Shown here one piece after another: positions 46,421-53,821 of a stretch of 64,000 nucleotides of DNA. Origin of the DNA: Spirosoma sp. SC4-14 (lineage in GTDB: Bacteria > Bacteroidota > Bacteroidia > Cytophagales > Spirosomataceae); contig NZ_CP147518.1 in NCBI RefSeq assembly GCF_037201965.1, positions 4,271,001 to 4,335,000 on the forward strand. Direction: 5' to 3'. How positions within the stretch are numbered: the first letter of the stretch is position 1; each line of letters begins with the position of its first letter. The notes under the pieces are model-generated. The model saw nothing but the letters and a program-made list of their open reading frames with translations, had not been told where the DNA came from and did not search any database. The position numbers and the translations under genes were made by a program.

Positions 46421-46627
46421 ATGTCAGAAATCACGGAACAAGTTGGCCAGTTGATAAGAGAAGCTCGTCAGAAAAAAGGACTTAGCCAACTGGAACTAGC
46501 GGAATTACTAGGGATTACTAAGGGGGCTGTTAGCGGTTACGAAACAGGCAAGCAAAATCTAACTGTTGGCACCTTGCATAAGATAGCATTGGCCTTAGAT
46601 ATGCCATTGAAGATAACTCTTGGCTAG
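46421..46627 (+). CDS. XRE-family helix-turn-helix regulator
   Basis: The 68-aa protein is a single HTH: IREARQKKGLSQLELAELLGITKGAVSGYETGKQNLTVGTLHKIALAL covers the five helices of the Cro/C1 fold. Such small regulators control phage or mobile-element genes, or serve as antitoxins, but no toxin partner lies next to it. A palindrome upstream may be its own operator. Confidence 0.9.
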   Translation: MSEITEQVGQLIREARQKKGLSQLELAELLGITKGAVSGYETGKQNLTVGTLHKIALALDMPLKITLG

Positions 46628-46763
46628 AGCATATTTTTTTAATCAACAGGTATAGATATATCTGTACTTTTTCGTATTATTGTACTGTTAATCAGGATTA
46701 GAAAAGGCGATATAGTACCGAGGAGGTTGCCCGCTGGACTGTATAATACTGATTCGAGTCTAT

Positions 46764-46807
46764 AAAAAAGCCCCAACGCTTCGGCCTAGGAAACTTTAGC
46801 GAGGGGC
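46764..46807 (-). terminator. Terminator-like hairpin on the minus strand
   Basis: GCCCC..CGCT (46770-46780) pairs with AGCG.GGGGC (46798-46807). On the minus strand it is followed by a run of six T. It lies between the XRE and NUMOD4 genes, neither of which reads that way, so its transcript is unknown. Confidence 0.45.
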
Positions 46808-46835
46808 ATGTATAACACAAAACCGTCAAAATTTT

Positions 46836-47330
46836 ATGTCTACGGAGCAAAGCTACGTGGGTAGGGGCTTTATTGCAAACCCTGCTACACCAGCGGCCCA
46901 AAACAAGGCCTCAATCACTCCCAAGGCTGACCATCGGCAGTGTCAGCCATTACCACAGGCTCATACCACAATTGAGCCAACCGGTTGCCCGGAAAGCTGG
47001 CGCCCCCTGCCCAATTACAAAGAGCGCTACGAGCTCTCCAGCCTGGGCCAACTCCGCGATCAACACACCGGCCAACTGATCCCCATCCGGCTCCATCCCG
47101 ATGGCTACGCCTGCTTTGCCTTACCAAAGATCGGTAAGCGTAAAGCCGTTTGTTTGAGCGTCCATTGGGCCGTCGCGCTCACCTTCCTACCCAACCCCCA
47201 GGGCATGCCCTTCGTCTGGCACAAAGACGGCAATCGGCTCAACAACCAAGTGTGCAATTTGACTTGGGGGTCGCTACCACTCACGGTTTATTACAATCCT
47301 TCACCTTCACTGCCTCCCCGCCATGCCTAA
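46836..47330 (+). CDS. NUMOD4 and degenerate HNH homing-endonuclease-like protein
   Basis: The 164-aa protein has a NUMOD4 segment (ESWRPLPNYKERYELSSLGQLRD, about residues 51-75) and an HNH_3-type segment (LSVHWAVALTFLPNPQGMPFVWHKDGNRLNNQVCNLTWGS). His and the NRLNN...NLTWG part are present, so nuclease activity is possible. Such proteins are mobile or phage-associated. It overlaps the next gene by 8 bp, which indicates translational coupling. Confidence 0.75.
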   Translation: MSTEQSYVGRGFIANPATPAAQNKASITPKADHRQCQPLPQAHTTIEPTGCPESWRPLPNYKERYELSSLGQLRDQHTGQLIPIRLHPDGYACFALPKIGKRKAVCLSVHWAVALTFLPNPQGMPFVWHKDGNRLNNQVCNLTWGSLPLTVYYNPSPSLPPRHA

Positions 47331-47970
47331 TCAACTCAACACGACCCTTTCTACAGTGGCACCAACAGCGGCCGCTGCGGCTCCTACGCTGACGGCCGAG
47401 GAGTTCATCAGTCAACACGCCGACTTGATGGGACTGCCACCGGCCGAATTAGCCCAGCAACTCACCCAGCGGCTCCAGGTTCAACCCGTTCACTACGCTA
47501 CGGTGCTTGACAGCATTGCCCTGCTGCGGGCCTTCACGCCAGCGGCCGAGGCCTGTTCTGCTGCTAACTATGCGATCCTGTTTCGGGGCTGGACCATCAT
47601 CGGAGTAGCTTACCTGCCCAATGATGCCCATACGCCTGCTCATGCCGTGGCTACCTACGAAAGCGATAACCGCAATTTGATGCGGCACATTTTACAACTC
47701 GATGCCGACAAGGTACTGCTGGCCACCCGCCTATTGGAGGAGGAGGCAATCGACGATCGCTGGTTTGATGAGGTGAAAGCTATTCGACTAACGGCCATGT
47801 GGTACGGCTACGAGCATCTGGACTGGCTGATGCTGCTACCCGATGAAAACATCAGTTATGTACTGGAGACGATGGGTGAGGAATGGCTCGACGGCGGAGT
47901 GACGTATGAGGAGTTGACCGGGCATTATGTTGATTTTTCTGGAAACGTTCCCCCTTCGGCTACTTACTAA
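47323..47970 (+). CDS. Uncharacterised protein in a phage-like operon
   Basis: I do not recognise this 215-aa protein. The N-terminus is Thr/Ala-rich (TVAPTAAAAAPTLTAEEF), and the five-Ala run is encoded by GC-rich DNA with a mini-hairpin at 47371-47381. The rest is acidic and probably soluble (DADKVLLATRLLEEEAIDDRWFDEVKAI). It overlaps the NUMOD4 gene upstream and is followed at one base by the Rha gene, so all three are one operon. Confidence 0.7.
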   Translation: MPNQLNTTLSTVAPTAAAAAPTLTAEEFISQHADLMGLPPAELAQQLTQRLQVQPVHYATVLDSIALLRAFTPAAEACSAANYAILFRGWTIIGVAYLPNDAHTPAHAVATYESDNRNLMRHILQLDADKVLLATRLLEEEAIDDRWFDEVKAIRLTAMWYGYEHLDWLMLLPDENISYVLETMGEEWLDGGVTYEELTGHYVDFSGNVPPSATY

Positions 47971-47971
47971 G

Positions 47972-48703
47972 ATGGAACCTACCCCTAATTCTCATCTGAT
48001 ACCGGTTCACACGTCGGGAGAGACGTTAACCGTAAGCAGCGTTGATTTTGCCAATGGGTTAGGCATCCATCATAAGAACTTGCTTAATTCCATTCGTACT
48101 CATCAACGAGCCATTGAAGCCAACTTTGGCAGGGTCGCGTTTGAAACGCAACCCTTGGCAACTGGAGGAGGAGTACAGAACCATGTAGTTGCCTATCTCA
48201 CCGAAGACCAGGCTTTATTTATTGGCACGCTGAGCCGCAACTCCAAACGGGTCGTCGAATTCAAAGCGACGCTGGTCAAATCGTTTGCCGAGGCCCGTCG
48301 CCGATTACGGGAGGCAAGCCAGGCAATGCTACCTGCTGATTATATACGTCAGCAAGAACAGCGCCTTGCCGATCTGGAGCAGCAACTCAAACAGGTGCTC
48401 GATGCCCAGCAGCAGGCCGCCCGCTTGCTGCTCGACGTGCCCCGCTCCACCGAGCCGCTACCCGTCGAAACAACCCGTATCAAGATTCAACGCATTGTCA
48501 ATGGCTACTGCCGGGTCAACAACCTCAAACAGCAGGACATCTGGCGACGGGTCTACGACCGACTTTTTTACCTCTATCGGGTAAATATCCGGGCCCATAA
48601 GCGATCGGATCGGGAAAGTTGGCTGGACGTGGCCGAACGCAGCGGCCACCTGGAGAAGATCTACGCCATTGTGAGCGCTGAGCTTACCTACCGGGAGGAG
48701 TAG
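47972..48703 (+). CDS. Rha-family phage regulatory protein
   Basis: The start at 47972 is chosen because it follows the previous stop by one base; the open frame extends 15 codons upstream into that gene. About residues 15-105 (VSSVDFANGLGIHHKNLLNSIRTHQ ... YLTEDQALFIGTLSRNSKRVVEFKATLVKSFAEARRRL) match the Rha/phage regulator domain. The second half is a Gln-rich coiled coil and a helical C-terminal part (QQDIWRRVYDRLFYLYRVNI), like KilA/ORF6C-type accessory domains. It probably regulates or excludes phage growth. Confidence 0.8.
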   Translation: MEPTPNSHLIPVHTSGETLTVSSVDFANGLGIHHKNLLNSIRTHQRAIEANFGRVAFETQPLATGGGVQNHVVAYLTEDQALFIGTLSRNSKRVVEFKATLVKSFAEARRRLREASQAMLPADYIRQQEQRLADLEQQLKQVLDAQQQAARLLLDVPRSTEPLPVETTRIKIQRIVNGYCRVNNLKQQDIWRRVYDRLFYLYRVNIRAHKRSDRESWLDVAERSGHLEKIYAIVSAELTYREE

Positions 48704-49114
48704 CCAACACTCATAGCCTCGTACCCTGCCTGATGGACGGCTTTGCCAGTCAGGCAGGGAGACTATAAGCCATTTCCTGATAGCGCTGCCAGACTATAAG
48801 TGAATTCCTGATAGTACCCGCTGCCCCTATAGGGGAATTCCTTATAGTCCTGGCTGGGCTATCCGTCAATTCCTTATAGTGTCTGATGGGCAATGCTTTA
48901 CGGAAAATCTCAAGTCGAAAACAGCCGATAACCCTCCATTTTATGATCGATCATGCCACACGCCAGCGGCTAGCGGCCGGTCTCTGGTTCTTACTGGCGG
49001 CTATGACGGTACAACTAGCCGCCGTCCATCGGTCGCCAAAAGCTTACCCCAATCTCAATTTTTCAACCAACCGGGCCGGATTATTCCGGTCCTTAAAACC
49101 CCCAGTTTATGCCA
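48704..49114. other. Repeat-bearing intergenic region
   Basis: This 411-bp stretch after the Rha gene holds the four ~32-bp repeats at 48763-48880. A 90-codon frame starting at 48943 overlaps the next gene and is not supported. Confidence 0.5.
48763..48880. repeat. Four imperfect ~32-bp direct repeats, each palindromic
   Basis: Units begin at 48763, 48794, 48827 and 48859 (spacings 31, 33, 32). Each starts CTATA(A/G) or CTATC and continues (..)GAATTCC(T)TATAG; the third, CTATAGGGGAATTCCTTATAG, is nearly self-complementary. The spacing is about three helical turns. They look like iterons or an operator cluster; no replication gene is nearby, and they sit between the Rha operon and a small gene. 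Confidence 0.75.
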
Positions 49115-49294
49115 ATGGAAAACCAACACGCATCCGATCCAATCAGTCCGTTCGAATTAAACCAGCGCCAGCTAGCCGCCTGGCAGGAGCTAAAGCAGCA
49201 GCTAGTGGCGGCTAATCCGGATGATTCGCGGATCGGCTACTGTGACCGGCGCATTGCCAATATTGAGGCTGAAATCGTTCGGCTGGGTGAGTAA
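49115..49294 (+). CDS. Small acidic protein, unknown
   Basis: A 59-aa frame (MENQHASDPISPFELNQRQL ... IANIEAEIVRLGE) that is probably a helical hairpin; an upstream ATG at 49109 is in frame. It looks like a small phage or mobile-element gene. It lies between the ~32-bp repeats and the large 15-mer array. Support is only codon-like composition and length. Confidence 0.45.
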   Translation: MENQHASDPISPFELNQRQLAAWQELKQQLVAANPDDSRIGYCDRRIANIEAEIVRLGE

Positions 49295-49416
49295 GCCGTA
49301 GCTTGTCGGCCCAGGGGCGGTAAGGTATAATGCCGTCTTTGGGCTGGCGGCTCTGGCTGACAGATTGCCCCCAAGCAGAAGGTATACCGGCCAGAAGGCT
49401 ACCCGATTAGAGCACT

Positions 49417-49465
49417 AAAAGTGTCCCAAATTAACCGGCTACCCTGGTTAATTTGGGACACTTTT
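49417..49465. repeat. Inverted copy at the left edge of the array
   Basis: AAAAGTGTCCCAAATTAACC (49417-49436) and its exact reverse complement (49446-49465) flank a 9-nt loop. The left arm is the only array copy in inverted orientation (TGTCCCAAATTAACC, 49422-49436). Confidence 0.92.
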
Positions 49466-49947
49466 TATGTGTAGACCCGGTTAATTTGGGACAGTTTTAG
49501 TTCATAATCTTCCTGATACCTCGGTTAATTTGGGACACTTTTTATGTGTAGACCCGGTTAATTTGGGACAGTTTTAGTTCATAATCTTCCTGATACCCTG
49601 GTTAATTTGGGACACTTTTTATGTGTAGACCCGGTTAATTTGGGACAGTTTTAGTTCATAATCTTCCTGATACCTCGGTTAATTTGGGACACTTTTTATG
49701 TGTAGACCCGGTTAATTTGGGACACTTTTGGTCAATAATCATTCTGGTACCTCGGTTAATTTGGGGCAGTTTCGGCTATTGATCTCGATTATCGAACCCG
49801 GTTAATTTGGGACACATTATCTTACTACTCGTTCTGTATCAGTTGGTTTGATCGAGTTCGGGCTGTAAACCGATTAGCCTCTACCCCGGTTAATTTGGGA
49901 CATTTCCGATTCAAGCTTTCCTCGGCTACCTGGGTTAATTTGGGACA
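49446..49947 (+). repeat. Array of 12 direct GGTTAATTTGGGACA copies
   Basis: Copies start at 49446, 49479, 49523, 49556, 49600, 49633, 49677, 49710, 49754, 49800, 49888 and 49933; the ninth reads TTGGGGCA. Spacings are 33, 44, 33, 44, 33, 44, 33, 44, 46, 88 and 45. The first eight form four near-identical 77-bp units (49446-49753). All spacings are close to multiples of 11 bp, so the copies face the same side of the helix. No gene overlaps. Confidence 0.93.
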
Positions 49948-50454
49948 CGTTTAGCCTTCCCTGGTGTGGATATGGCAGGGGGTATACTTCTTTCTCCTTG
50001 TTGGTTAGTTCTCCTTGTTGGTTAGAAAGATTGCACCAATAAAATGAGTGCGCTTTCTGTTCGTTAACCAGCGCTTGCCGATGGCCTGGCTCAGTCCCGA
50101 AAAAATAAACTCATCTGCCAGGCAGCCTTAAGCGGCCGCAGCGGCTGCAAAAGTGAGCCGGGCGAGGAGGGAAAAACGTGGTGTTTCCTCCTCCACGCGC
50201 AGGTTATTTACCAATGCCAACCTATTGTTCTACGGGCCTGGATCAACTTGTATTCGTCTACCATCTTAAGGGCTGCTGAGGTACATTTTTCTCTACTTGA
50301 AGGAGGGATTTTCCAGCCGCCCCCCTTTAATGATGCCTATTCATAGCGAGCGTTCCTTTGTTTGAGGCAGGAGTATTTTCTGAGATTTTGCCCCTGAAAC
50401 AAAAATTTCGGTAGATTAGCTAATATATAGGTGATTATACAACAGAAATAGAGT

Positions 50455-50805
50455 ATGCTAACTTACGAAGAAGCTAGGGAGCTAGTTGAGTCTCATCTTC
50501 AGAAGAAAACTGAAAGTCAAGTTGACTACGATCCTGTATACTTAGCGTATCTACAGCGGAATGATCCTACTTATGTGCAGAAGAAAGTAACTCTTGTTTT
50601 GACTAATAGTCAAGAAGAGTCATTTGGTTGGGTATTCTTCTATAACTCTAAGGAATTCGTAGAAACAGGAAACATAAGTCATGCGCTGGGTGGTAATTCG
50701 CCGATTATTATTAATAAACAGACTGGCGAATTATGGGTGACTGGTACGGCTAATCCCATTGAATTTTACATTGAGCGATACCGGGCAAAGATCGGATTAG
50801 CCTAA
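50455..50805 (+). CDS. Imm35/YrhB-type immunity protein
   Basis: The 116-aa protein matches the immunity protein 35/YrhB pattern: FGWVFFYNSKEFVETGNISHALGGNSPIIINKQTGELWVTGTANPIEFYIERY. Imm35 members protect against polymorphic toxins. No toxin is encoded beside it, so it is an orphan. It is AT-rich, unlike the core genes, and follows the repeat-rich region. Confidence 0.8.
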   Translation: MLTYEEARELVESHLQKKTESQVDYDPVYLAYLQRNDPTYVQKKVTLVLTNSQEESFGWVFFYNSKEFVETGNISHALGGNSPIIINKQTGELWVTGTANPIEFYIERYRAKIGLA

Positions 50806-50815
50806 CATAAACGCA

Positions 50816-50945
50816 GTGGCTGTTGCAACAGTCGGTAGAGGGTTGAAAAAACAATTTCGGTGGGCTATTTTCGAGACAAAACCTGGCAGTATGGGCCACG
50901 TAGGTTGAGCTTAGCAACCCACTCTCAGACTTTTGCAACAGCCAC
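50816..50945. mobile_element. MITE-like 130-bp element
   Basis: GTGGCTGTTGCAA (50816-50828) and TTGCAACAGCCAC (50933-50945) are perfect 13-bp inverted ends; similarity extends inwards (AACAGTCGG versus AAAGTCTGA). GGCTGTTGCAA-type ends are known from IS5-like elements. There is no ORF inside. A target-site duplication is not clear. Confidence 0.6.
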
Positions 50946-50981
50946 GCCACTTATATAACAACAAAACTTGACTTCTCGACT

Positions 50982-51455
50982 ATGAAAGCCTTGATCTACT
51001 TAGCGGTTTTTTTAGCGGCTATAACAGCTTCGTTTAGCCAGCCTAATAAACCTTTGTTGACTACAGATATAATTTTTGATCAGGCTGCCTTGAAGAACTT
51101 AAGGTTTCCAACCAAGGCGTTTAATCAAGCAAAGTCAGTTCGAGTATATGTGCGTTTTACATTAACCCCTGAAGGTGAATATAGAGACATCGCTATTGTT
51201 AATTCAAAGCCTGTAGATGAATCTTTCCATGAAGAGCTAAATCGTTTTTGGAGTAGACTACCTAATCAAGCTTCTAAATACGCTGGCTACTACGTGGTCC
51301 CTATTAGCTTTTTGTTTGGTGATAGAGGGCCTGAAAAGTTAAAACCAATATCAAATGAAACGGATACCGTAGCAGCGCAACCAGGCTACACATTGCTCTC
51401 GGGTCTTCCCATAATAAGTTATGTATTATGTGAGAAGAAGGCTTTTGTGGAGTAG
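50982..51455 (+). CDS. Secreted TonB-C-like protein of unknown function
   Basis: The 157-aa protein has a signal peptide (MKALIYLAVFLAAITASFSQ). VRVYVRFTLTPEGEYRDIAIVNSKPVDESFHEELNRF resembles the C-terminal domain of energy-transducing TonB, without the N-terminal membrane anchor and proline linker. It may be a small periplasmic protein related to TonB partners. It is AT-rich and belongs to the accessory block. Confidence 0.65.
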   Translation: MKALIYLAVFLAAITASFSQPNKPLLTTDIIFDQAALKNLRFPTKAFNQAKSVRVYVRFTLTPEGEYRDIAIVNSKPVDESFHEELNRFWSRLPNQASKYAGYYVVPISFLFGDRGPEKLKPISNETDTVAAQPGYTLLSGLPIISYVLCEKKAFVE

Positions 51456-51626
51456 CCTTTTTGTACAATATATCGAAATGGTTCTGTATAGGAAAAGAGC
51501 ATATTCTTACTTTATTTTCATAACATAAGTGTAGTTATACAACTGCTCTTAGTAAAGTATAAAAAACAATGATTTTTTATGGCCAACTTTATATAATTAA
51601 TTTAATATACTTGGAATAGTAAGCAT

Positions 51627-52016
51627 ATGAGATTTATTGGTTTTATTAAGGAGCACGACAGCATTAAGGAATCGAAAGATTTTCAAGAATATCAAACGGA
51701 TTCTGAAGATGCCAAATCCTTTATTAACCAAATTATAGGCCATCTAGATAAGGGAGTTATTATTTTCGGTTGGATGGGATACGCCTATGATTTGATAGAC
51801 CAGACCCCAATCGCTCCTCATGCCTATTACACAGATGGGGTCTTGATTTGGCCTTCATATCTCAAATACTACTTATTGAAATATCCTACATTTGACCTTG
51901 ACCAGCTTACTACAAGACAGATACTTAATCAAGTTGATGAGTCTGTAATGATCAATTCTGATAGGCTTTCTGAAATGGAGAAGACACTTGGAGAAAAGCT
52001 ACATAGCGCATCTTAG
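51627..52016 (+). CDS. Small uncharacterised protein, immunity-like
   Basis: The 129-aa protein has no signal or membrane segment. RFIGFIKEHDSIKESKDFQEY, KGVIIFGWMGYAYDLID, PIAPHAYYTDGVLIWPSYLKYYL and the acidic composition resemble small cytosolic proteins found next to toxin genes. I cannot name a family. It sits with the Imm35 gene in an AT-rich stretch before an IS3 element. Confidence 0.6.
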   Translation: MRFIGFIKEHDSIKESKDFQEYQTDSEDAKSFINQIIGHLDKGVIIFGWMGYAYDLIDQTPIAPHAYYTDGVLIWPSYLKYYLLKYPTFDLDQLTTRQILNQVDESVMINSDRLSEMEKTLGEKLHSAS

Positions 52017-52069
52017 TCTTAAAAAAATTCAATATTCGTTATATGTCCAAAATAGCTATGCTATTGTAC

Positions 52070-53559
52070 TGTCTTAACCCCCTGAATGACTGGACAAAAT
52101 TGCAAAAACAGGTGGTGCGCCACTGCGATTAGTCCTTTTACATTCAGAAATTATGAGCAAAATCAGGCGGAGTTTTACCCCCGAAGACCGTTATTCTATC
52201 GTACAGGAAGCCATCCGTGACGGCCATGCCGAGACTTGTCGCAAGTACAATGGCTCGGGCCACCCCGTTATCCCCTTCGCTGCTGCGAAAGTGGCGTTTG
52301 AAATATTTAAGTAAAGGCAAAGAAGGCTTGAAAGATTCCTATGCACGCGTTGATCCCCAACTGCGAACACTTGAAGAGGAAAATGAACGCCTGAAGCGGA
52401 TTGTGGCAAAACAGGCCTTGGAAATTGAAATCAAGAGCGAACTGCTAAAAAAAACGCCTATTCAACCGCCCGGCGGCCCGGCCAGGAGAAGCTAACACTC
52501 ATGGAGCAGTCGCTTCGGCGATCCGATCGAAAATCAGGTAAGTCATACCCTGTTATGCCAGTGGCTCAACCTGCCACGGAGCGTATCTTATTACCAACCT
52601 CAATCAGGTAGGCCTGGGGCAAGACCCAGCCAGGTGACTTTGAAATTGGATGGATCGTGGGTCGACAATCAGCTGGTAGTGAACAGTATTCGTCAACTGC
52701 TGGATGCTGAATTCAACGCTCTAGGTTACGAATACATCACGTATGAGTTGAAAAAAGAGTATATCATTAACAAGAAGAAGGCGGCCGCCGCGCGGTATAC
52801 CGATTGATGCAGGAGCATAATTTACTTTTAGGCAAAGTGATCCGGCCGACAGGTAAGCGGGAATTTGTTCAATTCAGACGAATTGAAGCAACCAAGCCCT
52901 TGGAATACCTGTGTTGGGATATCAAATACGTCTGGGTAGAAGGGGAACGACGGAATTACCGCTGCGGCGGGCCGCTATCTGTTGAGCGTTATTGATGTGT
53001 ATATCGGACCGCCGAAGCGGCCGCAAAATTCTAGACTGGCTGTTCCAAGGCAGTATTCGTCAAATCGACTTAATCAATCTTTTTCGACGAATAAACCGGA
53101 ATCATGAACTGAAGGGCGTCATTTTGCGCAATGATAACGGCAGCCAGCGGTCCGCCGCCGCGGTTCATTGCTCATTCAGTGCGCAACTTTTTGAAAAGCT
53201 CCGAGATCAAGCAGGACCGGGACGCCGGAGCGTTTCACCCATGTAGCCACACCTGAAGAGAATGCGTACATTGACCGGGCAGCCGGCGCTGGCTTTTCAC
53301 AGCATTCTAGAACATGACGTGATTGAGCGTAATGTATTTGACAGCTATTATGAGGCCAAAGAAATGTTAGGGCGTTATTTTTCCCATTACAACCGCCAGG
53401 CGGCCCTGCATCATCGGCTTCATCGTTCGATTGGTTTTATAACCGCACCGGCGGCCCGGACCCCAGCAGAAATGGGAAGAAGCACAGGTAATTTACGACA
53501 CAACAGCAGCGGCTGCCGCCTTTTCAGAAAATTTGTCCAGCTAATAGGGGGCTAAGACA
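52070..53559 (+). mobile_element. IS3-family element, inactivated
   Basis: Imperfect terminal repeats TGTCTTAACCCCCT (52070-52083) and AGGGGGCTAAGACA (53546-53559) differ at one of 14 bases and bound the transposase remnants. At 1490 bp it is about the usual IS3 size plus roughly 160 bp, the sum of the ten GC-rich insertions. No target duplication is visible. Confidence 0.8.
52153..53544 (+). pseudogene. IS3 transposase OrfA/OrfB interrupted by ten GC-rich mini-hairpin insertions
   Basis: OrfA starts MSKIRRSFTPEDRYSIVQEA and continues after a frameshift with LLRKWRLKYLSKGKEGLKDS and a coiled coil (LEEENERLKRIVAKQALEIE). OrfB pieces in three frames include LCQWLNLPRS, YITYELKKEYIINKKK, LMQEHNLLLGKVIRPTGKR, KILDWLFQGSIRQIDLINLF, FIAHS and FHSILEHDV (the DDE region), ending FSENLSS. 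Breaks fall at 52252, 52470, 52515, 52781, 52960, 53009, 53148, 53217, 53275 and 53445. Each break contains a hairpin of two 4-nt arms with a 4-nt loop (3 nt at 52785), for example CCGG-GCAG-CCGG at 53275-53286. Deleting 16 bp at most sites rejoins the frame. Apart from these breaks the sequence looks well preserved. Confidence 0.8.
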
Positions 53560-53821
53560 AAACAGTCGTATACATGCATACCTTCTTTGTCTCACTAATG
53601 AGCGATTTTTGAGAAAAGGTCAATAGCATCACTGTCATACGCTACATAGAAACACAAAGGGTAATAGCCCTACCAATCGAGTATCTATCTCCATTACCCT
53701 TTTCAATTCATTGACCAAGCAACTTTCTAGCTCGATGTTACTCTTTACTATTACTTAAAATTTTTTTCATTAAACCTAATCGACTTGGCTTCATCTATAG
53801 CTCACCAGTCCGATTTACACT

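Larger units (their letters stand above)
49295..50454. other. 1.16-kb gene-free region built of repeats
   Basis: No gene is supported. The region contains the inverted pair at 49417-49465 and the 15-mer array to 49947. A perfect 17-bp tandem duplication, TTCTCCTTGTTGGTTAG, lies at 49992-50008 and 50009-50025. A GC-rich mini-hairpin (GCCG-CAG-CGGC) lies at 50135-50145. The last 100 bp before the next start are AT-rich and probably promoter. Confidence 0.75.

Noticed and set aside
48943-49215. 90-aa frame with one hydrophobic segment (MIDHATRQRLAAGLWFLLAA)
   Set aside because: It overlaps the small gene at 49115 in another frame and its second half is Arg/Ala-rich noise; kept out for lack of support.
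49446-49947. CRISPR array
   Set aside because: The repeat is only 15 bp, the intervening sequences are themselves repeated, and no cas gene is present.
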